NCBI RefSeq assembly: GCF_900119915.1
Contig: NZ_LT635455.1
Coordinates: forward strand, 434,001 to 498,000
Source: Olsenella timonensis
Lineage (GTDB): Bacteria > Actinomycetota > Coriobacteriia > Coriobacteriales > Atopobiaceae
Length of the DNA: 64,000 bases
Direction of reading: 5' to 3'
Both the position numbers and the translations under genes were made by a program. This document shows, piece by piece, positions 16,400 through 23,602 of the stretch; position 1 is the first letter of the stretch, and each line of letters starts with the position of its first letter. The notes beneath the pieces are model-generated. The model was not told the origin of the DNA and ran no database searches. It saw nothing but the letters and a program-made list of their open reading frames with translations.

Positions 16400-17050
16400 C
16401 TAGCCCTTCTCGCCGGAGCGCGCCTCGTCGAGGTAGTTGTAGAGCGTGTACTTGGAGATGCCGAAGAACTTGCAGACCTTGGGGCCGCTCTTGGTGATGA
16501 GGAACGCGCCGGTGTCGTTGAGGTAGCGGATCGCGCGGACCTTCTCCTCCTTGGACATGAGCGCCACCGGCGTTCCCACGAGCTGGACGCTCTGCTCGAT
16601 CAGGTCGTCGAGCAGGTCCGCCACGCTGCGCACAATCGGCTCCGGCTCGCGCGGCGCGCTCGGCTCCGTCCCCACGACCTCGGCGATGGTGTCGCCCATC
16701 GCGCGCAGGATCGTGATGTCGTAGTTGACGGCGAAGATGCCGACGGCGCGGCCGTCGTCGTCGCGTATGAAGACGGTCGAGGACTTGAGGATCTTGCCGT
16801 CGGCGGTCTTGGTGAGGTAGGCCAGACGGTCCTCCAGCCGCTCGCCGCCGGCGTGCAGCGCCTCGAGGACCACGTGGCTGGGGCCGTCGCCGAGCCTGCG
16901 GCCGGTGACGTGGCCATTCTCGATGGCGACGATGGAGTGGCTGGGGTCGGCAGCCTCGAGGTCATGGACCACGACCTCGCACCCGCTGCCAAACTGCAGG
17001 GCGAGCGCGTGGGCGAGCCGCTTGTAGAAGTCGAGCTGGGCCTCGGTCAT
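16400..17050 (-). CDS. YheO-like PAS/helix-turn-helix transcriptional regulator
   Basis: Cytosolic regulator of 216 residues with the two-part layout of the YheO/DauR group. The N-terminal PAS-like domain (about residues 5-125) includes FGSGCEVVVHDLE and IENGHVTGRRLGDGPS, the family's H-D-L and N-G-x-[IV]-[ST]-G-R-x-x-G-x-P blocks. The C-terminal domain has a helix-turn-helix near the end (GPKVCKFFGISKYTLYNYLDE). The gene is divergent from the purine permease cluster, so control of purine uptake and breakdown is likely (inference). Start ATG at 17048-17050 is preceded by a GGGAGGAAGC ribosome site. Confidence 0.85.
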   Translation of the reverse strand: MTEAQLDFYKRLAHALALQFGSGCEVVVHDLEAADPSHSIVAIENGHVTGRRLGDGPSHVVLEALHAGGERLEDRLAYLTKTADGKILKSSTVFIRDDDGRAVGIFAVNYDITILRAMGDTIAEVVGTEPSAPREPEPIVRSVADLLDDLIEQSVQLVGTPVALMSKEEKVRAIRYLNDTGAFLITKSGPKVCKFFGISKYTLYNYLDEARSGEKG

Positions 17051-17356
17051 GCTTCCTCCCGGCGTTCTTCTCGCTTTGTGTGAACGAGAGTGATGGTACC
17101 CGAAAAACCGGGCACGCCAAACTTTTTGTTTGGCCCGCGCAGCGGCCCCTCGCGGCGCCCCGAGCGAGAAGGACGCCCCTGACGTGGCGCTATATCAATT
17201 CGAGGACAACGAAAATATTTTGGCAACACGCCGTCCCGCCGACCGTTCGCGCCTCGCAACCGACCGTCTAACAGAATTTCATCGAAGCAGACAAATTGTA
17301 AGCGAACCCACGTAATACCATCGAAACAGAGTCGGAGCATCGTGGAGAGGACGAGC
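17051..17356. other. Divergent control region between the YheO-like regulator and the purine permease
   Basis: About 306 bases without a gene. It holds the regulator's promoter and overlapping palindrome (listed separately) and an AT-richer part at 17195-17330, the likely site of the permease promoter. TAATAC near 17314 is a possible -10 for the permease, but no good -35 was found at the right distance. Confidence 0.5.
17093..17134 (-). promoter_or_regulatory. Promoter of the YheO-like regulator with overlapping palindrome
   Basis: The minus strand has TTGGCG (17120-17115) and TACCAT (17098-17093) with a 16-base spacer. The -35 lies inside a perfect 7-bp inverted repeat (GCCAAAC at 17116-17122, GTTTGGC at 17128-17134, T5 centre). 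A repressor bound there would block the promoter, which would fit autoregulation. The call rests on consensus and symmetry only. Confidence 0.45.
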
Positions 17357-18691
17357 ATGGCCAACACGAAAGCGGCGGGGGAGAAGGGGTCCTCCGCGAT
17401 CCTGTTCCAGCGCGAGGGGATGCCGCCCGTCGGCGAGATGCTGCCCTGCGCGCTCCAGCACGTGCTGGCGTCCTTCGCCGGCATCATCACGCCGGCGATC
17501 CTCATCGCGGCCACCTTTGACTTCACCACCCAGCAGCGCACCGACATCATCCAGGTCGCGCTGATCCTCTCCGCCATCGACACGGCGCTGCAGGCCTTTG
17601 CGCCGTTCCGTCGCATCGGCGGCAACCTGCCCATCGTCATGGGCGTCTCGTTCGCGTTCCTGCCGGCGCTGCAGGCCATGGGTGCCACGTTCTCCTTCGG
17701 CGCCCTTCTCGGGGGAGAGATCGTGGGCGGCATCGCCGCGATTCTCTTCGGCATCTTCTACGGCAAGCTCAAGGGCTTCTTCCCGCCGGTCGTCACCGGC
17801 ACGGTGATCTTCACGATCGGCGTCTCGCTCTACCCGACGGCCATCAAGTACATGGCCGGCGGCGAGGGCACCCCGCTGTGGGGCACCCCGCAGGCCTGGT
17901 GCGTGGCGCTCGTCACCTTCGCCGTGGTCTTCGGCCTCAACAACTTCGCCAAGGGCACGCTCAAGCTCGGCAGCGTCTTCTTTGGCATGATCGCCGGCAT
18001 CATCGTCTCCGCGCCCTTCGGCATGCTCAACTTCTCCGCCGTTGGCGAGGCAGGCGTCTTCGCCCTCCCCAAGGTCATGCCGTATGCGATCGAGTTCCAC
18101 CCCGAGGTCTGCATCACGCTGGCCGTCGTCTACCCGATGGTCGCCATTCAGGTCATCGGAGACGTCTCCGCGGCCTGCCTCGGCTCCATGGACCGCATGC
18201 CCGACGAGCGCGAGCTCTCCGGCGCCATCGTCTCCCAGGGCGCCACGTCGCTCGTCTCCGCCTTCATCGGCGGCCTGCCCACGAGCGCCCTCGGCCAGAA
18301 CGTGGGCATTATCTGCTCCAACAAGGTCGTCAACAAGTGGGTCTTCGTGACCGTGGCGGTCGTCTTCGCCGCGGCGGGCCTGCTGCCGCAGCTCTCCGCC
18401 GTGCTCACGGCCATCCCGCAGCCCGTCATCGGCGGCGCCACGGTGGGCGTCTTCGGCACCATCACTATGAACGGCGTCCGCATGTTCACCAAGGACGGCC
18501 TCACCCCGCGCGTCACCACGATCGTGGGCACCTCGGTGGTCTTCGGCCTGGGCATCTGGATGGCCTCGGGCTGCCTCGCCGGCGAGGGCATGCCCAGCTG
18601 GGTGACCACGGTCATCGGCTCCAACGCCATCACCCCGGCCGCGATCATGGCCATCGCCCTCAACCTGATCCTCCCCAAGCCGGAAGAGTAG
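17357..18691 (+). CDS. NCS2 family xanthine/uric acid/uracil permease
   Basis: Inner-membrane nucleobase carrier of 444 residues, expected to take up xanthine, uric acid or related purines with protons. The family's Q-H pair in helix 1 is visible (PCALQHVLASFAGIITPAILIA). The central Glu-containing helix reads VVYPMVAIQVIGDVSAACLG and the N-Q/G motif of helix 10 appears as GGLPTSALGQNVGIIC. Start ATG 17357 was taken because GGAGAGGA precedes it; a GTG 15 bases earlier lacks one. It leads the run permease-ssnA-ygfK-ferredoxin-dehydrogenase. Gaps between these genes contain the 29-bp palindromes. Confidence 0.92.
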   Translation: MANTKAAGEKGSSAILFQREGMPPVGEMLPCALQHVLASFAGIITPAILIAATFDFTTQQRTDIIQVALILSAIDTALQAFAPFRRIGGNLPIVMGVSFAFLPALQAMGATFSFGALLGGEIVGGIAAILFGIFYGKLKGFFPPVVTGTVIFTIGVSLYPTAIKYMAGGEGTPLWGTPQAWCVALVTFAVVFGLNNFAKGTLKLGSVFFGMIAGIIVSAPFGMLNFSAVGEAGVFALPKVMPYAIEFHPEVCITLAVVYPMVAIQVIGDVSAACLGSMDRMPDERELSGAIVSQGATSLVSAFIGGLPTSALGQNVGIICSNKVVNKWVFVTVAVVFAAAGLLPQLSAVLTAIPQPVIGGATVGVFGTITMNGVRMFTKDGLTPRVTTIVGTSVVFGLGIWMASGCLAGEGMPSWVTTVIGSNAITPAAIMAIALNLILPKPEE

Positions 18692-18719
18692 GTCAAAAGG
18701 GGACAGTCCCCTTTTGACC
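18691..18719. repeat. 29-bp REP-like palindrome, copy 1
   Basis: Arms GGTCAAAAGGGGAC and GTCCCCTTTTGACC flank a central A. It begins with the last base of the permease stop codon, so it forms a stem of 14 bp directly at the 3' end of the message. The same element recurs at 20226, 23273 and 23335. Confidence 0.9.
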
Positions 18720-18738
18720 CATTTCGCAGGGAAGAGGG

Positions 18739-18760
18739 GCGAGAAGACCGGTCTTCTCGC
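18739..18760. repeat. 22-bp perfect palindrome ahead of ssnA
   Basis: GCGAGAAGACC is followed at once by its reverse complement, with no spacer. It lies 20 bases downstream of palindrome copy 1 and 19 bases ahead of the ssnA start. It may be an operator or simply another repeat. Confidence 0.75.
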
Positions 18761-18779
18761 CAGAAAGATAGGAGACGCC

Positions 18780-20123
18780 ATGCTGCTCGTCACCAACGGT
18801 CGCGTCATCACGCGCGACGCCGCCAACGCCTACCTCGAGAGCGGCGCCGTCGCCATCGACGGCGAGAGGATCGCCGAGGTCGGCGACGCCCGTGCCCTGG
18901 CCGAGAAGTACCCGGGCGCCGAGGTCGTGGACGCCCACGGCGGCGTCATCATGCCGGGCCTCGTGAACTGCCACACCCACATCTACTCCGGCCTGGCGCG
19001 CGGCCTGTCCATCAAGGGCTGCAACCCCACCAACTTCCTCGAGAACCTCGAGCAGCAGTGGTGGAAGATCGACGACAACCTCACGCTCGACGGCACGCGC
19101 GCGAGCGCCTACGCCACCGTGCTCGACAGCCTGCGCGACGGCGTGACGACGATCTTCGACCACCACGCGAGCTTCTGCGAGATTCCCGGCTCCCTCTTCG
19201 CGATTAAGGACGTCTGCGAGGAGACGGGCATCCGTGCGTGCCTGTGCTACGAGACCTCCGACCGCCGAGGCGACGAGAAGCGCGACCAGTCGATCGCCGA
19301 GAACGCCGAGTTCGCGCGGTGGGCGGCCGAGCAGGACTCTGGCATGATCGCCGCGATGTTCGGTGGCCACGCCACCTTCACGCTCTCCGACGAGACGATG
19401 GACAAGATGGCCGAGGCCAACGACGGCCTCACGGGCTTCCACATCCACGTCTGCGAGGGCATGAACGACGTCTGGGACTCCCGACAGAACCGCGGCGGCA
19501 TCTCGCCGATCGAGCGCCTGCTGCAGCACGACCTCCTCGGGCCGCGCACGATGCTCGGCCACTGCATCCACGTCACGCCCGCCGAGATGGACATCATCAA
19601 GGAGACCGGCACCCACATCGTCAACAACCCCGAGTCCAACATGGGCAACGCCGTGGGCTGCGCGCCGGTGCTCGAGTTCTTCCGCCGCGGCATCCCCGTC
19701 CACATGGGCACGGACGCCTACACGCACGACATGCTCGAGAGCCTCAAGGTCTTCCTCATCATCCAGCGCCACAACGCCGCCATGCCCAACGTGGGCTGGG
19801 TCGAGGCCATGACGATGCTCTTCCAGAACAACCCCGCCATGGCGAGCGCCTACTTCGGGCGCGAGGTCGGCGTGCTGCGTCCCGGCGCCGCGGCCGACGT
19901 CATCGTGATGGACTACCCGGTCTTCACGCCGTTCTCGGACGAGAACGTCGACGGCCACATGCTCTTCGGCATGATGGGCAAGAACTGCCGCACCACGATT
20001 GTCAACGGCAGGGTGCTCTACAAGGACCGCGAGTTCGTGGCCTTCGACGAGGAGCGCATCAACGCCTGGACGCTCGAGCAGTCCAAGAGGCTCTGGGGCA
20101 CGCTCAACGAGCGCGCGTACTAG
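18780..20123 (+). CDS. ssnA: SsnA-type amidohydrolase of the purine catabolism cluster
   Basis: Metal-dependent amidohydrolase of 447 residues in the cytosol. Metal ligands are visible in order: PGLVNCHTHIYSGLARG (H-x-H near residues 64-66), GFHIHVCEG (about 220), GHCIHVTPAEMD (about 260) and HMGTDAYTHDM (Asp near 310). These are the ligands of the guanine-deaminase/ATZ-TRZ group, and the R-G-L-[ST] segment and N-N-P-E-S-N-M-x-N block fit the SsnA subgroup. SsnA is a known partner of YgfK and xanthine dehydrogenase in anaerobic purine breakdown; it probably opens or deaminates a purine ring, but its exact reaction is not settled here. Start ATG 18780 follows ATAGGAGACGCC. Confidence 0.9.
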   Translation: MLLVTNGRVITRDAANAYLESGAVAIDGERIAEVGDARALAEKYPGAEVVDAHGGVIMPGLVNCHTHIYSGLARGLSIKGCNPTNFLENLEQQWWKIDDNLTLDGTRASAYATVLDSLRDGVTTIFDHHASFCEIPGSLFAIKDVCEETGIRACLCYETSDRRGDEKRDQSIAENAEFARWAAEQDSGMIAAMFGGHATFTLSDETMDKMAEANDGLTGFHIHVCEGMNDVWDSRQNRGGISPIERLLQHDLLGPRTMLGHCIHVTPAEMDIIKETGTHIVNNPESNMGNAVGCAPVLEFFRRGIPVHMGTDAYTHDMLESLKVFLIIQRHNAAMPNVGWVEAMTMLFQNNPAMASAYFGREVGVLRPGAAADVIVMDYPVFTPFSDENVDGHMLFGMMGKNCRTTIVNGRVLYKDREFVAFDEERINAWTLEQSKRLWGTLNERAY

Positions 20124-20225
20124 GAAGTCCGGGCCGGGCGCGAGGGGCGCCCGGCCTTTCTCGGCCTCCGCGGGGCCGACCGTTACCCTTTTCGCCGGCG
20201 CGCGGTCTCGCCGGCGGGCCAGATA

Positions 20226-20254
20226 GGTCAAAAGGGGACTGTCCCCTTTTGACC
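20226..20254. repeat. 29-bp REP-like palindrome, copy 2
   Basis: Same arms as copy 1 with T in the centre. It lies between the ssnA stop and the ygfK start, 17 bases ahead of the ygfK ATG. Confidence 0.9.
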
Positions 20255-20271
20255 CACGGAGAGGAGCAGCA

Positions 20272-23265
20272 ATGAGCGACGTCATGAGGCCGATGCCGTT
20301 TGGCCAGGTCATGGACTGGATCCTGACCGAGCACGAGACCCAGGGCGCCATCTTCGGCGTGCGCAAGGCCTACGTCCACGAGGGCGGCGCCGAGCCCATC
20401 TTTGCGGAGAGGATCGAGACGCCCTTTGGCCCCGCCGCCGGCCCCAACACCCAGCTCGCGCAGAACATCGTCGCCTCCTACGTGGCGGGCTCGCGCTTCT
20501 TCGAGCTCAAGACCGTGCAGATCATGGACGGCGAGGAGCTCTCCGCCTGCGTGAACAAGCCCTGCATCGTGGCCGAGGACGAGTGCTACAACTGCGAGTG
20601 GTCCACCGAGCTCACGGTTCCGCAGGCCTTCGCCGAGTACGTCAAGGCCTGGTGGGCCTGCAAGCTCGTCGCCCGCGAGTACGGCCTCGGGGACCCGGAC
20701 GGCTTCGTCTTCAACATGTCCGTGGGCTACAGCCTCGAGGGCATCCAGAGCCCCAAGGTCGACGCCTACATCGAGGGCATGAAGGACGCTTCCGGCACCG
20801 ACGTCTGGGCGGAGTGCCGTGACTGGGCCCTCGCCAACCTCGACCGCTTCCAGAACGTCGACGCCGCCTTCGTCGAGTCCGTCTCGCCGGTCGTGTCCCG
20901 CTCCGTCACCGAGTCCACGCTCCACGGCTGCCCGCCCGACGAGATCGAGCGCATCGCCACCTACCTCATCACCGAGAAGGGCGTGAACACCTACATCAAG
21001 TGCAACCCCACACTCCTGGGCTACGACTTCGCCCGCGAGCGCCTGAACGAGCTCGGCTTTGACTACATCGCCTTCGACGACACGCACTTCCGCGAGGACC
21101 TGCAGTGGGTCGACGCCGTGCCCATGTTCGAGCGCCTGATCGAGCTCTGCGACGAGCGCGGCCTCGCCTTCGGCGTCAAGCTCACCAACACGTTCCCGGT
21201 GGACGTGACCCGCGGCGAGCTGCCGAGCGAGGAGATGTACATGTCCGGCCGCTCGCTCTTCCCGCTCACGATCGAGCTCGCGCGCCGCATCGCCCGCCAG
21301 TTCGACGGCCGCCTGCGCATCTCCTACTCCGGCGGCGCCGACGCCCGCAACGTCCGCGAGCTCTACGCGGCCGGCATCTGGCCGATCACCATGGCGACCA
21401 ACGTCCTCAAGCCCGGCGGATACGAGCGCTTCTCACAGATCGCCGACCTTCTCGCCGGCGCCGAGCGCCGCGAGGACGTGGACGTGGACGCCGTGACCGA
21501 GCTCGCGTCGCGCACCGCCTCGGGCAAGGACTACCAGAAGCCCATCAAGCCGGCCAAGCCGCACAAGATCGACGCCGAGCTGCCGCTCATGAGCTGCTTC
21601 ACGGCGCCGTGCCGCTCCGGCTGCCCCATCCAGCAGGACATCCCGGCCTACCTCTCCCGCGTGGACGAGGGGAAGTTTGCCGAGGCGCTCCAGATCATCG
21701 TCGAGCGCAACGCCCTGCCGCACATCACCGGCAACCTCTGCCCGCATCCCTGCGGCGCCAAGTGCGAGCGCGGCTTCTACGAGCCCGACGGCGCCCGCAT
21801 CCGCGGCCACAAGCTGGACGCCGCGCGCGGCGGCTTCGACGAGGTCGTGGCCAAGCTCCGCGCCGCGGGCCCGGGCAGGGGCGCGGCGGCGGCCGACAAG
21901 AACGTCGCCGTGATCGGCGGCGGCCCGGCCGGCCTGGCCACGGCGTTCTTCCTCACGCGCGCCGGCGCCAAGGTCACCATCATCGAGCGCACGGACAAGC
22001 TCGGCGGCGTGGCGCGCCACGTCATCCCCGAGTTCCGCATCTCCCACGACGACATCGACAAGGACGTGGCGCTGTGCCTCGCCTTTGGCGCGCAGGTCCA
22101 GATGGAGCGCGAGGTCACGAGCGTCCAGCAGCTCCTCGACGAGGGCTTCACCGACGTCGTGGTGGCCACCGGCGCGTGGGCGCCCGGCAAGGTGGGCCTC
22201 AAGATGGGCGAGGAGATCGACGTCCTGGAGTTCCTGGCCGCCGCCAAGGCCGGCGAGCCCATGGAGCTGGGAACCGACGTCGTGATCGTGGGCGCCGGCA
22301 ACACCGCCATGGACGCCGCGCGCGTGGCCAAGCGCGCCGAGGGCGTCAAGAACGTGCGCATCGTCTACCGCCGCACCAAGAAGGAGATGCCGGCGGACGA
22401 GGAGGAGCTGCAGCTGGCCCTCGAGGAGGGCGTGGAGCTCTGCGAGCTTCTCGCCCCGATCGGCGTGGCCAACGACATGCTGGCCTGCGAGGTCATGCGC
22501 CTCGGCGAGCCGGACGAGTCCGGCCGTCGCCGTCCCGAGCCCACGGGCGACACCGTGGACGTCCCTGCCACGGCCGTGATCTGCGCCGTGGGCGAGCAGA
22601 TCGAGCGCGGGCTCTACGAGGGCGCGGGCGTGGAGGTCGACCGTCGGGGACGGCCGGCCGGCACCGCCACCGGCGTCGACCACGTCTGGGCCGCCGGCGA
22701 CTGCCGCCGCGGGCCGGCCACCTTCGTTGAGGCCATCGCCGACGCTCAGGCGGTGGCGCGCGACCTGGCCGGCGTCGACTTCAACGCGTACGCCGAGAAG
22801 AACGTGCGCGCCGACAAGCACGACGCCATCATGGCGCGCAAGGGCGAGCTCTGCCTCGACGTCGCCGGCTGCACCACGAGCCGCTGCCTGGGCTGCGCCA
22901 CCGTCTGCGAGGTCTGCTGCGACGTCTGCCCCAACCGCGCCAACGTGGCGGTCAAGGTGCCTGGCCTCGCCCAGGAGCAGGTCGTCCACGTGGACGGCAT
23001 GTGCAACGAGTGCGGCAACTGCGCCGTGTTCTGCCCGTGGAGCGGGCGCCCGTACAAGGACAAGCTCACGCTCTTCTGGAGCGCCGAGGACATGGACGCG
23101 AGCGAGAACCGCGGCTTCCTGCCCGTCGAGGGCGGCTTCCGCGTGCGCCTGGCCTCCGGCGAGGGCGTCTTTGACGTGGACGACGCCGCGTGCGGCCTGC
23201 CCGAGGACGTGCGCCTCACCATCCGCGCCGTCCGCGACGACTACGGCTACCTGCTGGCCAAGTAG
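20272..23265 (+). CDS. ygfK: YgfK-type Fe-S flavoprotein (putative selenate reductase/purine reductase subunit)
   Basis: Multidomain oxidoreductase of 997 residues. Order: a TIM-barrel-like N-terminal half similar to dihydropyrimidine dehydrogenase-type proteins (about 1-420); a Cys-rich Fe-S segment CRSGCPIQQDIPAYL near 446; a GltB-like FAD/NAD(P)H core with VIGGGPAGLATAF near 547 and VIVGAGNTAMDAARV near 665; VWAAGDCRRGPATFVEAIA; and a Cys-rich C-terminus (about 866-925) with spacing C-x2-C-x3-C and CNECGNCAVFCPW. It most likely passes electrons between NADPH and a purine intermediate together with the ferredoxin and dehydrogenase downstream. YgfK was once called selenate reductase, but it belongs to purine catabolism clusters. 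The ATG follows GGAGAGGAGCA. Confidence 0.92.
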   Translation: MSDVMRPMPFGQVMDWILTEHETQGAIFGVRKAYVHEGGAEPIFAERIETPFGPAAGPNTQLAQNIVASYVAGSRFFELKTVQIMDGEELSACVNKPCIVAEDECYNCEWSTELTVPQAFAEYVKAWWACKLVAREYGLGDPDGFVFNMSVGYSLEGIQSPKVDAYIEGMKDASGTDVWAECRDWALANLDRFQNVDAAFVESVSPVVSRSVTESTLHGCPPDEIERIATYLITEKGVNTYIKCNPTLLGYDFARERLNELGFDYIAFDDTHFREDLQWVDAVPMFERLIELCDERGLAFGVKLTNTFPVDVTRGELPSEEMYMSGRSLFPLTIELARRIARQFDGRLRISYSGGADARNVRELYAAGIWPITMATNVLKPGGYERFSQIADLLAGAERREDVDVDAVTELASRTASGKDYQKPIKPAKPHKIDAELPLMSCFTAPCRSGCPIQQDIPAYLSRVDEGKFAEALQIIVERNALPHITGNLCPHPCGAKCERGFYEPDGARIRGHKLDAARGGFDEVVAKLRAAGPGRGAAAADKNVAVIGGGPAGLATAFFLTRAGAKVTIIERTDKLGGVARHVIPEFRISHDDIDKDVALCLAFGAQVQMEREVTSVQQLLDEGFTDVVVATGAWAPGKVGLKMGEEIDVLEFLAAAKAGEPMELGTDVVIVGAGNTAMDAARVAKRAEGVKNVRIVYRRTKKEMPADEEELQLALEEGVELCELLAPIGVANDMLACEVMRLGEPDESGRRRPEPTGDTVDVPATAVICAVGEQIERGLYEGAGVEVDRRGRPAGTATGVDHVWAAGDCRRGPATFVEAIADAQAVARDLAGVDFNAYAEKNVRADKHDAIMARKGELCLDVAGCTTSRCLGCATVCEVCCDVCPNRANVAVKVPGLAQEQVVHVDGMCNECGNCAVFCPWSGRPYKDKLTLFWSAEDMDASENRGFLPVEGGFRVRLASGEGVFDVDDAACGLPEDVRLTIRAVRDDYGYLLAK

Positions 23266-23272
23266 CTCGGTC

Positions 23273-23363
23273 GGTCAAAAGGGGACAGTCCCCTTTTGAC
23301 CGCCCTTTTGACCGATTCCGAGCGCGATCACATGGGTCAAAAGGGGACTGTCCCCTTTTGACC
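23273..23363. repeat. REP-like palindromes, copies 3 and 4 plus a half copy
   Basis: Full copies are at 23273-23301 (central A) and 23335-23363 (central T). Between them at 23303-23313 lies a lone right half (CCCTTTTGACC). The cluster fills the whole gap from the ygfK stop to the ribosome site of the ferredoxin gene. The half copy suggests recombination or imperfect duplication between copies. Confidence 0.9.
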
Positions 23364-23378
23364 GACGAGGGGAGAGAC

Positions 23379-23591
23379 ATGGACGACGAGACCAGGCGCA
23401 TCTGGGTGGCCGACGAGGGCTGCATAAGCTGCCGCCTCTGCGAGCGCGCGTGCCCCGCGGGCGCCATGCGCGTGGAGGACAAGCAGGCGCGCATCGACTA
23501 CGCGCTGTGCATCGCGTGCGGCATGTGCGCCACCAAGTGCCGCAAGGGCGTCATCCACGACACGCTGGGCATCTACGCCCCGGCCCAGTAG
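23379..23591 (+). CDS. Small 2[4Fe-4S] ferredoxin
   Basis: Electron carrier of 70 residues. It has two cluster motifs: GCISCRLCERACP (C-x2-C-x2-C-x3-C-P) near residues 14-26 and LCIACGMCATKCRKG near 43-57, the second ending C-R rather than C-P. It probably links YgfK to the dehydrogenase encoded 11 bases downstream. The ATG at 23379 follows GAGGGGAGAGAC; the longer frame upstream runs through a palindrome and was rejected. Confidence 0.88.
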   Translation: MDDETRRIWVADEGCISCRLCERACPAGAMRVEDKQARIDYALCIACGMCATKCRKGVIHDTLGIYAPAQ

Positions 23592-23602
23592 GGGAGGAGA
23601 CC

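Noticed and set aside
16235-17083. 282-codon plus-strand frame over the YheO-like regulator
   Set aside because: Arg/Ala-rich shadow; the minus-strand regulator has recognisable domains.
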